Origin: Chrysomallon squamiferum
Taxonomy: Eukaryota > Mollusca > Gastropoda > Neomphalida > Peltospiridae
Length of the DNA stretch: 64,000 nt
NCBI GenBank assembly: GCA_012295275.1
Contig: CM022667.1
Coordinates: 12,716,038-12,780,037 of the forward strand
Direction of reading: 5' to 3'
How positions within the stretch are numbered: position 1 is the first letter of the stretch; each line of letters starts with the position of its first letter. A program made the translations under genes and the position numbers. Below, in pieces: positions 28,501-40,893 of this stretch. The notes beneath the pieces are model-generated. The model saw only the letters and a list, made by a program, of their open reading frames with translations. It was not told where the DNA came from and made no database searches.

Positions 28501-29583
28501 TGATAAATTTTCACAGTTTGAAGTAAAGAAAATTTAAAAGATAGCGTACAATCTAATATGGATACCTTTTGCTTTAAATTTAGAAAACATTTAAAAAGTA
28601 ATATAAGACAGTCTAGGAGTGTTTGAATAGATGCAAGTTAAACTGTAACTCACGTTAAATTATGATCGTGTTTTATGATGCATGCACACAAATTATTTGC
28701 TTCATTTCATGTGGTAATCGTATAAAAGTGTTTTTAAGGAGTGGAGTGTGCCAGGTACCATTCATCGAACAGAGATAATCTTTCAGGTTGGGGTGGAGGT
28801 GGCACATGTGTGCATGTTTACCATCTGTTTCTTTTGATGTGGTCAGATTAATACCTTGTCTTTCTTACATATTTTGTTTTCTTCATTCTTGTCAAATGTT
28901 AAGGATAGGCCATTTAGCCTTGAGAATTTATTTTTTAATTGTAAGGGATTTAATGTTAACATAACTAATAAGAACGATTTTATCTCAGAGTTTTCATGAG
29001 CAATGACTTTTAAGATATATATATATATATATATTAAAAAAAATTTAAAATAATAAAAAGAATTAAACACTAGAACAGTAGTGTAGCTTTAAAATGATAA
29101 CTGATGAACCAAGCATTTTTATTGTTAACTGATTTATGAAGCATAACTTAGTTATTTAAAATAAAGATTTTTTCTAAATTTTTTGAAAAGAAAACATGTA
29201 TAGGACAGCTTGCAATTAATTTAAACGTACAAGATATAATTATGTTTTATATATATTTGAAGACTTTCTCTAATGAAAAAAATGGGTCCAGGTAAATAAT
29301 AATGTTAAACACCCCCCAAACCCCCCCACACAATAAATAGAAAAAATCTCAGTGAAAAGAAAAAAGAGTAGACCAGGCATCAATTATTAATTAACTTTCA
29401 TACTTCATTATTAACAAAGGTTGAAAGTATATAAATATATATGTCATTTATAATCACCCATGAATATACAGTTCAGGTTTTTATTTAAAAAAAAATGAAT
29501 TAACTATCTTTTTTTACTTGATTTTTCAGACCCGACAAAGAAGTACAAACGTTAGTCCAACAGAAACCAGTGAGAGTGAATGA
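4893..29583 (+). CDS. CBFB: Core-binding factor subunit beta (CBF-beta), C-terminal exons only
   Basis: CBF-beta is the non-DNA-binding partner of RUNX/Runt transcription factors; it stabilises their DNA binding in the nucleus. Three coding exons are visible: 4893-5009 (39 codons), 8254-8376 (41 codons) and 29530-29583 (17 codons plus TGA). All have AG/GT borders and all junctions are phase 0. The first encodes the end of the beta-barrel, with the hallmark stretches NGVCVVWRGWIDL and RLDGVG; its Asn corresponds to the human Asn104 RUNX-contact residue. The second is a charged helix rich in Glu, Gln and Arg, as in vertebrates. The third is a short Ser/Thr-rich tail ending SPTETSESE. About 97 residues are present, so the N-terminal half lies upstream of the window. 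The last intron is unusually long (21 kb). Possible polyadenylation signals AATAAA are at 29804 and 29961. Identity is firm; the assignment of the terminal exon is good but rests on splice sites and phase rather than strong conservation. Confidence 0.92.
5010..8253 (+). other. CBFB intron between the first two visible exons
   Basis: Mostly AT-rich sequence without structure up to about 6870. From about 6880 to 8170 the composition becomes more balanced and contains longer chance reading frames, the longest of 122 codons at 7160-7528. None resembles a known protein, and none has the codon pattern of the neighbouring exons. This looks like conserved non-coding or regulatory DNA, or an old repeat. 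Confidence 0.55.
11010..11121 (+). other. exon-like segment in CBFB intron (112 nt)
   Basis: Bounded by AAG upstream and G|GTTTGT downstream, and open in the frame that continues from the preceding CBFB exon (phase 0). The translation is highly charged and protein-like (for example KYREYRLWYKRTYFEEQQ). It does not match any CBF-beta segment I know and has a weak polypyrimidine tract. It could be a cassette or alternative terminal exon, or chance. Confidence 0.22.
11613..11746 (+). other. exon-like segment in CBFB intron (134 nt)
   Basis: Bounded by TCGACAG upstream and by a strong donor AAA|GTAAGG downstream, in a local patch of less AT-rich sequence. Spliced directly after the exon ending at 8376 it is open throughout (begins GYLKHLRASE). 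It would then enter the terminal exon in a different frame that stays open to a TAA at 29621-29623. Spliced after 11010-11121 it would stop after nine residues (VPKAFKSK region). No homology is recognised. Confidence 0.25.
13021..13111 (+). repeat. (TTA)n/(TTG)n microsatellite
   Basis: An imperfect trinucleotide tract with TTA and TTG/TTATTG interspersions. Confidence 0.85.
16150..16380 (+). repeat. compound hexanucleotide microsatellite
   Basis: A continuous run of six-base units whose motif changes in steps: TTTTTA repeated about six times, then TTTATG about six times, then TTGCTA, then TTGTTA about four times, then TTAGTA, ending in ATT repeats. The long open frame across it is a by-product of the repeat, not a gene. 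Confidence 0.9.
16900..17745 (+). other. higher-complexity island with a 91-codon ATG frame and A-rich tail
   Basis: A stretch of balanced composition inside the CBFB intron. At its end, 17467-17742 is an ATG-initiated frame with protein-like composition (starts MKTRDLFAEG). No family is recognised. It is followed at once by AAAT/AAT repeats (17749-17830), resembling the A-rich tail of a retroposed sequence. It could equally be a conserved non-coding element beside a microsatellite. Confidence 0.35.
17749..17830 (+). repeat. (AAAT)n and (AAT)n microsatellite
   Basis: About seven AAAT units followed by AAT units, with minor interruptions. Confidence 0.9.
18609..18743 (+). repeat. (GT)n followed by long poly-T
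   Basis: A short TG run, then a T-rich stretch that becomes almost pure poly-T of about 70 bases interrupted by single C residues. Base-level accuracy of the assembly is doubtful here. Confidence 0.9.
25509..25720 (+). repeat. (TCA)n/(ATT)n tract with an internal 69-bp tandem duplication
   Basis: A TCA run and an ATT run are followed by two similar copies of a 69-bp unit beginning TTTTATTACTTCT (about 25582-25650 and 25651-25719). They differ by point changes. Confidence 0.75.
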
Positions 29584-31259
29584 TAAATACCTTCCTTGGA
29601 AGAAGAGGATGTACATACTGTAACATATATACCTCCTAAAGAGGCTAACTTATTTATTTTTATGTCAATATTATAATTTACAGATTTAATATATACAGCA
29701 TAAAACTATTTTTTAAACATATTTAATGCTTATTTAAAGATGTGATTGCATAACTCAAATAATTCGCATTTGTCAGGTGCATAGTAATAATGTTTTAAAT
29801 AATAATAAATGTTGTAATAATGAGGTAAAATTGATATTTCAATTAGTCATTGAATTTTTTAATGTTAAAAGATTAAGTTTTATTTATTGTTTTAATTTAA
29901 TCTTTAATTGTTTTTTTTTTTTTTTTTTTTTTTTTTGGGTAGGCTGTAAGGAAAAAGTAGAATAAAAGTATAATTTTAAAGTTTAGAACGTTGGCAAATT
30001 AAGTAAGCCTTACTTTTTTAATACTCATTGAAGTGAGATTAACAATTTGGCATCATAATAATATGCAAATTATATGCACAAAATTGTTTTTTCTTTTAAT
30101 TTTTATTTCTAAATTACATCAAATTTTATATTATCATTTAACCAGATTTTTGTTTTTATAAATGTAATATTTCTAGTGCTTTATATTTCACTTTTACTTT
30201 TTCAAATTTTTGTCATAAATATTTTCAGATAAGACCCATATATTTATTCTATATTTTTGGAAATTATAATTTTTTTAAAAGAAAATGTTTATCATCAATT
30301 CATGTTTTTGAGAAATATTTTTATTAACACTATTCTGTTAATGTTATTTGTATTGTGCTATTACTTAACAAAGATTTGCCAAAGGTGTACTTAATTAACA
30401 TGTTTCATTGTATTTATCTGCACTGTGTCCATACATACATAAGCTATCAGTGGTTTCAGAATTGTATTTTATAACTCTTAAGCTAAAGATTTCCTTGTGT
30501 TCTTTTGTCTCTTGTTGAATCTAGTCATCACCATCAAGTATTATCATGTAATTCCTATTGTAATTTTTTTTTTTTTTTTTTATCATTTCATTCATTTTTA
30601 TGTTTTTGTACTCATCCATTTTTTTGTATTTATTTTTTTTACATTTTTGTAAATCATCATTTTGTTATGTACTAGTCAGTTTTGTAGTTTCAGTTTCCAA
30701 TTTTGTTTAATTACTCTGAAATTAAAAAAAATAATAACAAAAGATAATTTAATGTTCTAGCAAATATCTTGATAAATTATTTATCTTTATTCTGTATTAC
30801 CTAATGGCTGTTCTTATTCCAGATACCATTTTACTTGTAATCAATTTTTTTTCTTCTTTTTTTTTTTATTTATGACATCTGTTGTTTATGATTGATTATA
30901 TTTTTGGACACACCTACACTGTTGTTAGTAGGAGATGTTTTTCTTGTTTTTATAATTAATATTTAAAAAAATAAAAATAAGCCAAAAGGAAAGAAAAGTA
31001 GAAAAAAAAAAAAAATGTTTTAAAATCCATCATAAAATGTCTATAAAACAGACTTGGTAAACATATAAATTTAGAACGTGCATTAATCCTCTTTCATGTA
31101 TATTTTAATTTGCAATACAAGACAATAATGCATGCATCATACTCTTCAAGTGATACTGCACCACCACCCACTTTCCCTTACCTACAAGTTCCGAGTCTCC
31201 ATTGGCATTAGGTACTTGTTGGAAGTACATAGCCTGCAGCTAATTATGGTCATGTCACC

Positions 31260-31267
31260 TGACGTCA
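31260..31267. promoter_or_regulatory. perfect CRE palindrome TGACGTCA
   Basis: An eight-base CREB/ATF consensus palindrome lying in the more complex, CpG-containing patch 31150-31430, directly beside a CACCTG E-box. No transcript start was recognised, so function is unproven. Confidence 0.4.
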
Positions 31268-31664
31268 TGATGTGTTGAATGAAGAGACACGAGATCTAAA
31301 AATAGCAAGCCATCGGATCAATAGAAGATATATTGGTAGTTTACGTAGACGAGTGACGAAGTGGTGCATGCGGTGTACAACTGCGGTTTATTGATGTCGT
31401 ATGGACAAATAGGTCTGTTTTGTTTTACCACATATTTATCTTGGTAGTGGGTGGTTTTATGGCTTTTTCATAATCATTGCCGGTAATCAGGCTTTCCAAG
31501 AATTACTTTCAGAAAATATCTTCTGCCTACTGTTGTTGTTTGACTTTTTGAATGTTCGTTGCTTGTAAGGACAAATGTTCTAGATTTATTAGTTCTAGAT
31601 TTATTTCTAGATAAATCAGTTCTGATGCTGCGCTTTTTATTTTCAAGTGGACCTTGTTTATTTT

Positions 31665-31905
31665 GAATTATGGTCACCTCTATATAAAGACCACTTTTAT
31701 TTTGTCATTTTTTTTTTTTTTTATGTTACACAACAGTAATTTTTTTATAATCAGATGAGACAATGTTAATTATTCATTTTGGTTATCTGTATATAAAAAC
31801 CTATCAGCAGATTGCATTGTTAACTTCTTATTATGTTTACCTTTATATAAAGACCAATTTTATCATGATCCAGGTTGTAATAATATGGTCATTATAAAGA
31901 GTTCA
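31665..31905 (+). repeat. degenerate dispersed repeat group (four copies)
   Basis: Variants of TATGGTCACCTCTATATAAA followed by GACCACTTTTAT recur near 31669, 31780, 31832 and 31884. Copies are spaced irregularly and are diverged. Probably the remains of a minisatellite or of a transposon end. Confidence 0.55.
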
Positions 31906-34900
31906 CAAACAAAATCATCCTTTCTTTTATAGGTTTTTCCACTTTCATTTTTATTCTTTTTTTCTTTCTTTCTTTTTTCTATTTGATTTTTTTAATATCA
32001 TTTTGCCATATTTAAAATGAGTTTTGTATTTTTGAGTGTTTGACATGACATCCACTAGCTGTTAATGTAATAACATCACTAAACCATCACTGTGCTTATT
32101 ATTTAACTGTATTTTAATGTGTGTATAATTTGCTAGTATTCACCATTGATTATGATATATTCAACAAAGATTTGTAAAAGATTTTTTATTTTTTATTTTT
32201 AAATGATTAATTCATGATAAGCCATCAGATCATATTTAAAGTATTATTTTCTTTTCTGAGTGTAAAGATATTTTATGTGTATCAGTGTTTAGTACAAGTT
32301 TTGTTTTATATGTTTGCAACGTAATTTTTACTTTGATCTCCTGTCCCACATTATAAAACAGCCCGGTGCCATGTTTGTTGTTTTGGAGTTAAAAAAATAC
32401 ATCAAGTGTAAACTGTTTATATTTGTATCTCACTGTGAAATGTTTTATATTGTAATGAGCCGTGATGTGTTTGTATCAGTTTGGTTATTAGAGATACAAC
32501 TTAGAAGAAACCTACTGGATACCAACATTTTTTTATTTTTGAGGATTTGTTAAGTGAAATATTTCCCATTAACATTTAATAATATAATAAATTTTAGTAT
32601 GAAAATAAATACTAATAAATTAGATATCAACGACGATTTTTTGATCAAGTCTGAAAGTGGAAATTTACTGCCACTGCTGTTTATTATTAATTTCATTTCT
32701 TGACATAATAATAATAATTTAGTTTATAATACTACTGGATCATCACTGATTATTTCTGGACAGGAAATCACATGCTATTGTTAATGACAAACTGTTGTGG
32801 AATTATTGGGAAAAAGCTCAGTGGGTGCCCCAAGTTATAAATCTCTGCCCAATTTATGATATATGTAAACATTTGTCATAGGAAAACACAAACATATTTA
32901 TGTATGTGTTTCTTGTTGATCTCCCTATGTTCCCATTTATTTTTATTATTGTTATATTTTTTTTAACTAAAAAGAAAGTCTTAATAAATTTAAAAAAAAT
33001 ATATATTTTTTTATTAACTAATAAAATGAGAACAATGACAAATGTTGCTTTATGCAGTTATAAACACTGGATAATAATGATCACCATTATTAGATTATCA
33101 GGTTATTATTTTTTTATTATTATTATTATTAGTATTATTGTCTGAATTTATAAAATACTATTGTGCAATATTGTTACATTTAAGTGTAGCTAAGAGCAGT
33201 GCAATCCAATGCAGCTGGTATAAACAAGTTGAACTATACAATAATAGTTTATTTAGTATTTTTGTTCTGTTTTGTCTTTTGTCCACACAGTGGTATTTTG
33301 CTTGAAATATTAAACAAACAATACCAAATTTGTTGATGCCATTCCACAGAATACTCCAAAAAAGTTTAAATTTGGCTTGGTTGGATTAGATTTGTCGACA
33401 TAAACAATTTTGAATTGTTTTGAAGCTTTGAAGATACTAAGTTACTGATAAGGAAATAAATATTTGAATTTCAGTATTTATATTTATTTCAAAGCTTGTT
33501 CTAGACTTCAAATACATTATCAGAATACATCTTTTAAATAAGAATTAAAATAAAAAAATTAAAATTTAATCTTCATGAATTCTTTTTAAATTTTAACTTG
33601 ATCTTTATAAACCTGTTTACTTTAGTAATTTATTGTTAATTGTCACACTAATTGATGTGTTGTTACGTATTTGTCAAAGTCGTGAGAAATTGTCACTACA
33701 TAGTTTTGTGGGTATTTTTTTAAATAACAGCTGTTGTCAATTTATCTAAAGTCATTAGTTCTGTTTTTGTTTTGTGCATATTTCATTACATTCCTTTGTG
33801 TAAGAACTGTTTTGTGACAATGAATTTGTTTGTTCATCATGGAAACTAACCACTTAACATTAAAGATTTTCAATAAAAACATTTTAAAAAAACCCCACTT
33901 TGTTGTTCACTGATCATTCATTGCTGTATTTTCTAATCATTTTTAAAACTTGAGTACCATGTCATCAATGGCAGGATTTCTTTGAAGATGAAATTTATGT
34001 ACCATTTTATGTCATTTTAAGAAAAGGTCACAAGTAAAGATCAAGGTTAAACTTGTTATTTGATTTAATTATAGTCTTCAGAAATCTAATTTTACCTATC
34101 ATTAGATTATAAATGGAATTTGTTTACTTTATCAGGAATTGTTAAAAATGTTTTTCTAAAAAAAACAATTTCATATATTAAGATCTTTTTAATAATCTTG
34201 TATTCCAGAATGAATGCTAGATATACATCAATGAGTCAATTAACATTAAAGATTTTCATTTAGCTCTCAATTCATTTATACTAAGTTATGTTAAGAAAAG
34301 ATTCCATTATCCAAACAGAAAACCTCATGAAATAATTCACAGAACATAAAAAGGAATCTTAATTTTTAATCTTAGTTTGGTGAATTCAGCAATATAAACC
34401 TGTTCAGAAGTTATAACAATAATGTAAATATATATCATCTAAAATAGCAGTTTTCAAAGTAAAAAATGGAAGACATCAAAATAATCCAAATAAAAGTACT
34501 CTGGGGTTCTCTGTTTTTAACAGTAAAGTGTCCCTTCAATTAAATGGTTTGCAAAAAAGCTCTGGGAAAAAAATTAAATATGTTGGATGAAAAAATTTTG
34601 ATGCTGTAAACACAGGTAAACATTGTCTCTAAAATACTGAAATTAAGAAACAAAACTGAATTCTTGACAAGTTTTAGATATTTTATATTATTTTATAATA
34701 CAGAAAATATTGTTATTTATTTAAAAAAAACGGGTGTTTGATACAGCTAGAAGAAATACTTTATTCTTGTCTTGCTTTAAAAAAAAGTTATTTATACACC
34801 AATTTTTTTTTTAAAAAGATTATAAAAATATAGTAATCAAATAAATATTCATATTAATTTTTAAAATAAACAAAAATAAAAAATGAAACAGAAAGTCATC

Positions 34901-36775
34901 TTAATAAAAATTAAAAGAAATAAAATATATTTTCAAAAGAGTAATATTAGAAATGAAAAGACAACAACTCCAGTTTTGTCAAAAGCGGTGCATTTATGTT
35001 TGCTATGTACAGAAGGAGAATAATGACAATAAATACATTACATTTTCTCTGTTGTTGTATTGGTGAGATCCACAAAGTAAAAGCATTTGGTAGGAAAATA
35101 TGCCAGTCACTTTGCATAGCAAGGACATACAAATGGATGGACAGCATTTTAAATACACTACTCAAAAATACATTATAAATTCAGAAACACATTCACATTT
35201 TTATTTTATTTCACACCGAGTTGTATAAAATTTTACTTTCAAAGGACAAATTTGTATTAAATCAGCTATTTCTTTATTTTATTTTTATATATATACATGT
35301 ACCTTGTGTATCCTAAAATAATCTCCATTAAAAAAGAAAAAATATTGACAATAAATTATTATGTTTATGCTTCAGATAAATATATATTCTAAAATATATT
35401 TAACAATAAATCTATAACTTATTTATTTAATAGAAGTTGACTATATACATTATTATAAATTAGACTATTGAACAATTGTTATCAGTTTTAATATTTATTT
35501 CACTAACGACAGCAAAAAATATATAATTAAAAATGTATTTACAGCATATGTTGGTATTTTTGTTTTATTATTAATTTTTTTTTGTTTTTGTTTTTTTTGT
35601 TTTTTTTAATGTCAAATGGTGGACGGTATTTTTGTCATAAGGCTAGAAAAGAAAACAGGGCTTTACAAAACGTTAAACATCACATTTTATTTTAAAAATT
35701 TCTATATAAAAAATTATTTTCCTTGTTTTGGTGTTCTGTTAGACAAAACATTGCATATTTCTTTAATAATAATAATAATAATAATTATAATAATAATGAT
35801 AATGATAGTAATAAATATTTAAATAATCTCTGGAATGTTTTAACGACATTTTTGAATATTTCTTCTGAAGCTTTATTTTTAACTTTTTCCCCCAAAACTA
35901 TTTTCATTTAAAGATAAAAATAATGTGTTTGTATGGTCTTATTAATAAACCATAACTAACCATAAAAGATGCAGTATAATTTCAGATTTATTTATTTATA
36001 AACCATTTTTAAAAACATAAAAACTGTCCAACTTTAATTTTCATTTTAATTTATTTATATTTTTTTAAAAATACATTGAGATTTAATTACAAATTATAAT
36101 CTATATTACAGTAAATTCTTAACTGAAATTACTTGTATGCAAAAATCCCCAAAGTATTGCTTAATTCATATTTGAATTTACATTTAAACTAAAACTGCAA
36201 TAAACAGTAATAATAAATAAAATTTAATCTTTCTTAAAATAAATTTATTGTTTTCAAAATAATGCTGCTTTATAATACTACATTCTTAATTCTTTTATTA
36301 ACAAATTTTTTTTATGTGAATAACTTTTTCAAATCAATAAAACATAAGTAAGATTTGATCAGTGCAAATTTTATTTGAGATTCATTTAATTAAATAAATG
36401 CCTTATTATATTTAATAATAATAACCAATAATAATAATAAATAGCAAAAATTATTTTTTTAATTTGGAAAAAAAAAAGGTGATAAGCTGTGCAGAACAAT
36501 AAAACATGAATGATTTTACAAAGTGAGAACTATGCAAATGAATCAAAATAATTAAAGCTTACAGAAAGTAATGCAATATACATTTTATATAAAATGGAAA
36601 TAAAATATTAAAAAAATCATTTATAATAGAAGAAAAAAAAGAAAGAAACATTATGGGAGATATTCAAAATGCTTACACAATTTTTTTGTATTTTCATAAA
36701 AATTAAAAAATGTTTTCTGGACATCAGATAAATCAGTAGAAGATAAAAATTGACAAATTGACAATTATATTAAAA

Positions 36776-36781
36776 ATGAAT

Positions 36782-36830
<49 letters not shown>

Positions 36831-36883
36831 TTAATAGTAGTAGTAGTAATAATAATAATAGTAGTAATAATAGTAGTAGTAAC

Positions 36884-36943
<60 letters not shown>

Positions 36944-36944
36944 C
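36776..36944 (+). repeat. (AAT)n with (TAG)n interruptions
   Basis: About 165 bp of trinucleotide repeat with AGT/TAG variants in its centre. Open frames through it are artefacts of the repeat. Confidence 0.97.
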
Positions 36945-37242
36945 ACAACACATACTTAAGTTTATTAAGTGTAAATGAGCATGTGATTTCCAGATTATTA
37001 AATTGTTCCATTTTATTATTATTTTTTTTTTAAACTGTTCATGATATTGAGCAGATGTTTCCATTCTCAAAAAGTTAGGATGGACAGTATAACAATAGTT
37101 TTCACAAGGTATTGATAACAAATGTATTCTGTGAAACTAAAGAACATAATAATTCACTGTAAAAATATTAAAAATCCACTTCGTGAGTCATTTATTTTCA
37201 GTGTGTAAGAGTAATTCTCTCTCAAAGCAATGAAGATAGTAA

Positions 37243-37273
<31 letters not shown>

Positions 37274-37743
37274 TTGTTTTCATGGATGGAATGATATCAG
37301 ATACTGGTGCATAGGAATTGACGTAAGTTATCACTAAAAAGCTTTCTGAGACACTGTCACTACATGTGTCACTGTAATGTGATGCATGTAGCTGGAAAGT
37401 CACATCTTCAAAGCAGTATTACTAACACATCCAAGTCTTCTAACAAGATTGCCATGAAGTAAGGGAGGTAACTTTAAAAAAAAAAAAAAAAAAAAAATCC
37501 AAAACTCAGAAATCTGAAATATGAGGCCATTTTTCTTTTTTTTTTCTTTTTTAAAAAAAAAAAAAAAATCACAATTTTTAGAAAAAAAAAAAAAATCCAT
37601 TATCCTCTTTTGGTATAATCCACAGAAATTTTCTCAGTAATCCATGAAAATAAAAGTCTGCCACAGTTGTTCGAATGCTTAAATTTGTTTTAAAAAACTG
37701 AAAACAGCAGGTGAAAGGAACTGTTGTGTTGCATTGCTGTCTG

Positions 37744-37981
37744 TTAAACTAAATTTCCCATCAGAATCTGCAGCTCTTTGTATGTGCCCCCCAGTTTGCC
37801 CTGAATGTTCTGCTGTTTGTCTAGAATAGATCGTATTGCCATCAATGTAGTGTAACATGTGTTACATTTCTTGTATCTGTAGGAATGGGAAAAAAAAAAA
37901 GTAACATTAAATTTCATTTAAAAGTTGTTTTTAAAACTTTTTTGAAAGTAACAGATATAATATTTATTTCATTAAATTGAA

Positions 37982-38031
<50 letters not shown>

Positions 38032-38469
38032 CAGTAATAATTAACAATTAAATAAATATCAGTCAATAACATAAAAAAATATTTCTCTGTTTTTAATTAA
38101 CTATACTGATTTTTATCCTTAATAGTAACATTTCTTGCATTATTAAGGATACAAGTTATTTTATAACATAAATACTGAAAACTGTTTTATCATTCTGTAG
38201 AAATACTGTCTCCCTCATTTGGTATTATAAATAAGAAAATTAATTTACCATTCTTTTCTAGATATGTCAATGCTTAGATATTTTTATGTTTAGAAATATA
38301 TAAATACAGGAAACTATGTCATGATTGTTTTCTTTGATATACTGACTCCTAAACTTAGTAATATGTATATATATATATATAAATACTGAAAACTATACTA
38401 CCACTCATGTCTAGACCTACTGACACCTGTACTTTTTAACATAAATCCTGAAAATTATTTAACATTCTT

Positions 38470-38547
<78 letters not shown>

Positions 38548-40858
38548 CTATTCCAACATTTGATAGCACTAATACTGAATTACTGTTCTTCTCTAGATAT
38601 ATCAAATCCTGTACATTATAACATAAATACTGAATTACTGTCCTTGTTTGATATATCAACTTCTATACTTTATAACATAAATTCTGAATTACTGTTCCTC
38701 TCTAGATATACAGCTCCAACATTTTATAACATAAATACTGAAAACACTGTTACTGTTGCTCTCTAGATACACTGACTCCTGTACATTATTGTAACATTAA
38801 TAATGAATTACCGTTCCTCTCTTGATATATCGACTCCTATACTCGGTGGTGCAGTTAGGTTAGCCTTAATCACAGGTCCCATATTTTTCAGTATCAGTTT
38901 CAGTGAGGCACAAGTTGTGACAACGTAACTGAAATTAAAATGAAATGATAACATTATTTTCTTTTTAAAGTCAGTTTTCTTTTCAATTTGTTTTTTTGTC
39001 CAAAAGAAAACTGTGTCTGGAACAAGTCAGGACTGAAGTTGATAAATTTATGAAATTATTTCTAATGTTATGTTGGCCCAAAATTAGAGAAACTTTTACC
39101 TGGTAATGTTAAATAAGAAATGTTTTTAAATATTAATTTTTTTTGTACAATATAATATCATCAATGTTATTATTATTTTTAAAAGAAATATTACATTAAA
39201 CTCAAGAAAATGATAACAATAATAAAACCACTAAACAGCAGCTCTGTAATGTGCTAATTTAAAAAAATGGGTTTCGGTGACAAACCATTCATATTTGCTG
39301 CCGAGTAGATCTTTCAGCTGTGGTAGTAAGATTGTACAAAGATCTAGATTCCACAGTGATCTGAAAATAAAACAACAAACAGATACATTTAATACAAGTG
39401 TGTGTCTACCTTTCTCCAGTTCACTCACTCACTCACACAAAAACACCAATATTAGTCTAATAATGCAATAATTGGGCACGTATGCACACTCACACAATCT
39501 CCTTCCCTCTCCTCTTGCTCTCTCTCATCACACACACACATACACACAAACACACACATGCACCATCATATATAACGCATTCACCAATGTCAGTATAATA
39601 ATATAAATGTAGTATAATGTAAGTGAACCTACGTTTTAGAATTGAGTACATTCAGTATATCCACCATAACAGCTGGGTCATTCATGCTGATGGCAGAATC
39701 TACTGCAGTCTGAAAACAATGATAATTTAACTATAATTTTAAAATTATTTTTAAATATCAAAAGTTCAGGGATAAAAATTATTAAAATGTTTCTTTTGTT
39801 ATTATTTTATTTATTTATTTATTTATTATTATTATTTTTTTTTTTTTTTTTGGTGCTTTTTATTAGTTTGTAATTATTTACTAAAAAATAACATTATCCA
39901 AAAGTCTGGCAAATATTTGTTCATTGATATTTACCTATTACTGGTGTAACAAAATATACATAATAAACTAGTTAAATCGTTTTTTTGGAAAGTAAAGGGA
40001 AATAACTCCTTTGTGCTCAGATGAAATTATTAGTGTAAAAAAAAAAGAAAAAAAGAAAAAAAAAGATATACTAACATCAATTAATAAAATACAGAATTAA
40101 CAAACTATATATATATATATTTTTTTTTAAATGCAAAATCTTTTACATTAATTTGAAAGTAACGATTATAAATTTTACATAAACATGAAAATTGCCTTTA
40201 AACAATGGTGCTCAGTACAAATTCCCAATACTTTGATTTTGAAACGACACCACAATAACAGTAAGAACTGTAAACAGAAATAAACGTAACTTGACCACCG
40301 TTATTACCTTGGTGTTTCCTGCTGTCCACATTGCTCGGACAATCTGCAGGTTGCGCCCCCTGTTCGACAGGACCTGCTCCATTGCGGTGTGACCTCTCTG
40401 GAGTGACCCCAGCACCTCCGACTCTGACAAGTTACCACTGTTGTCGACATTTCCAAACCTCTTTTGCTTAAAACCAAACAAAAATAATTTACTATTATTT
40501 ATTTTTGATTAAAGTTTTTTTTTTAAAAATTGTCTCATTCAAATGAAAGCAGAGAAATAAAGTTTGATAAAAAAAAAAATCTTTTCATTATTATTAATTA
40601 TTTTTTTATTATTATTATTATTGTTTGACTATGTGAAAATCTGCCAAAGCAGTTTAACTTAAAATCATTTCAAAAATCATTAGCAATGAATCATCTGAAA
40701 ATTTCAGTATTTGTATGACTACTTTCTCACTTGTTTCTCCATTTAAAATCAGATCATGTATTTTTTTTTTTTTTACAAAACAAAGAAATTATTAATAAAA
40801 ATAATAATAACAAAAAATATAATAATAACAATAATAAACATAATAATAACAATAATAA

Positions 40859-40893
<35 letters not shown>

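Larger units (their letters stand above)
8377..29529 (+). other. 21-kb last intron of CBFB
   Basis: AT-rich intron carrying many simple repeats. Patches of higher complexity lie at roughly 9715-9970, 12660-12960, 13410-13650, 16900-17745, 19640-19920, 21340-21730, 21880-22600, 22700-23060 and 23990-24140. Two exon-like segments are at 11010-11121 and 11613-11746. No other gene, tRNA or rRNA was recognised on either strand. The patches are reasonable candidates for enhancers of a developmental cofactor gene, but the sequence alone does not prove it. Confidence 0.6.
29584..37743. other. intergenic region between CBFB and KATNB1 (tail-to-tail)
   Basis: Contains the CBFB 3' UTR (from 29584) and, on the other strand, the KATNB1 3' UTR (below 37744). 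A candidate minus-strand AATAAA reads from TTTATT at 37191-37196. Between them are AT-rich DNA, poly-T runs, a large (AAT)n tract, a more complex patch at 31150-31430 and a degenerate repeat group at 31665-31905. No additional gene was recognised on either strand. Confidence 0.65.

Noticed and set aside
36758-37033. Long Asn- or Tyr-rich open frames
   Set aside because: They are translations of the (AAT)n microsatellite; the same applies at 3033-3314, 40731-41212, 47752-48030 and 48750-49016.
38468-38659. Open frame encoding an Arg-Glu repeat
   Set aside because: Translation of the (CT)n dinucleotide run, with no gene context.
39231-39428. TAG at about 39237 as the KATNB1 stop codon
   Set aside because: The conserved C-terminus continues through two more exons (38812-38928 and 37744-37876) with matching phases, ending in the expected [10 protein letters not shown] region.
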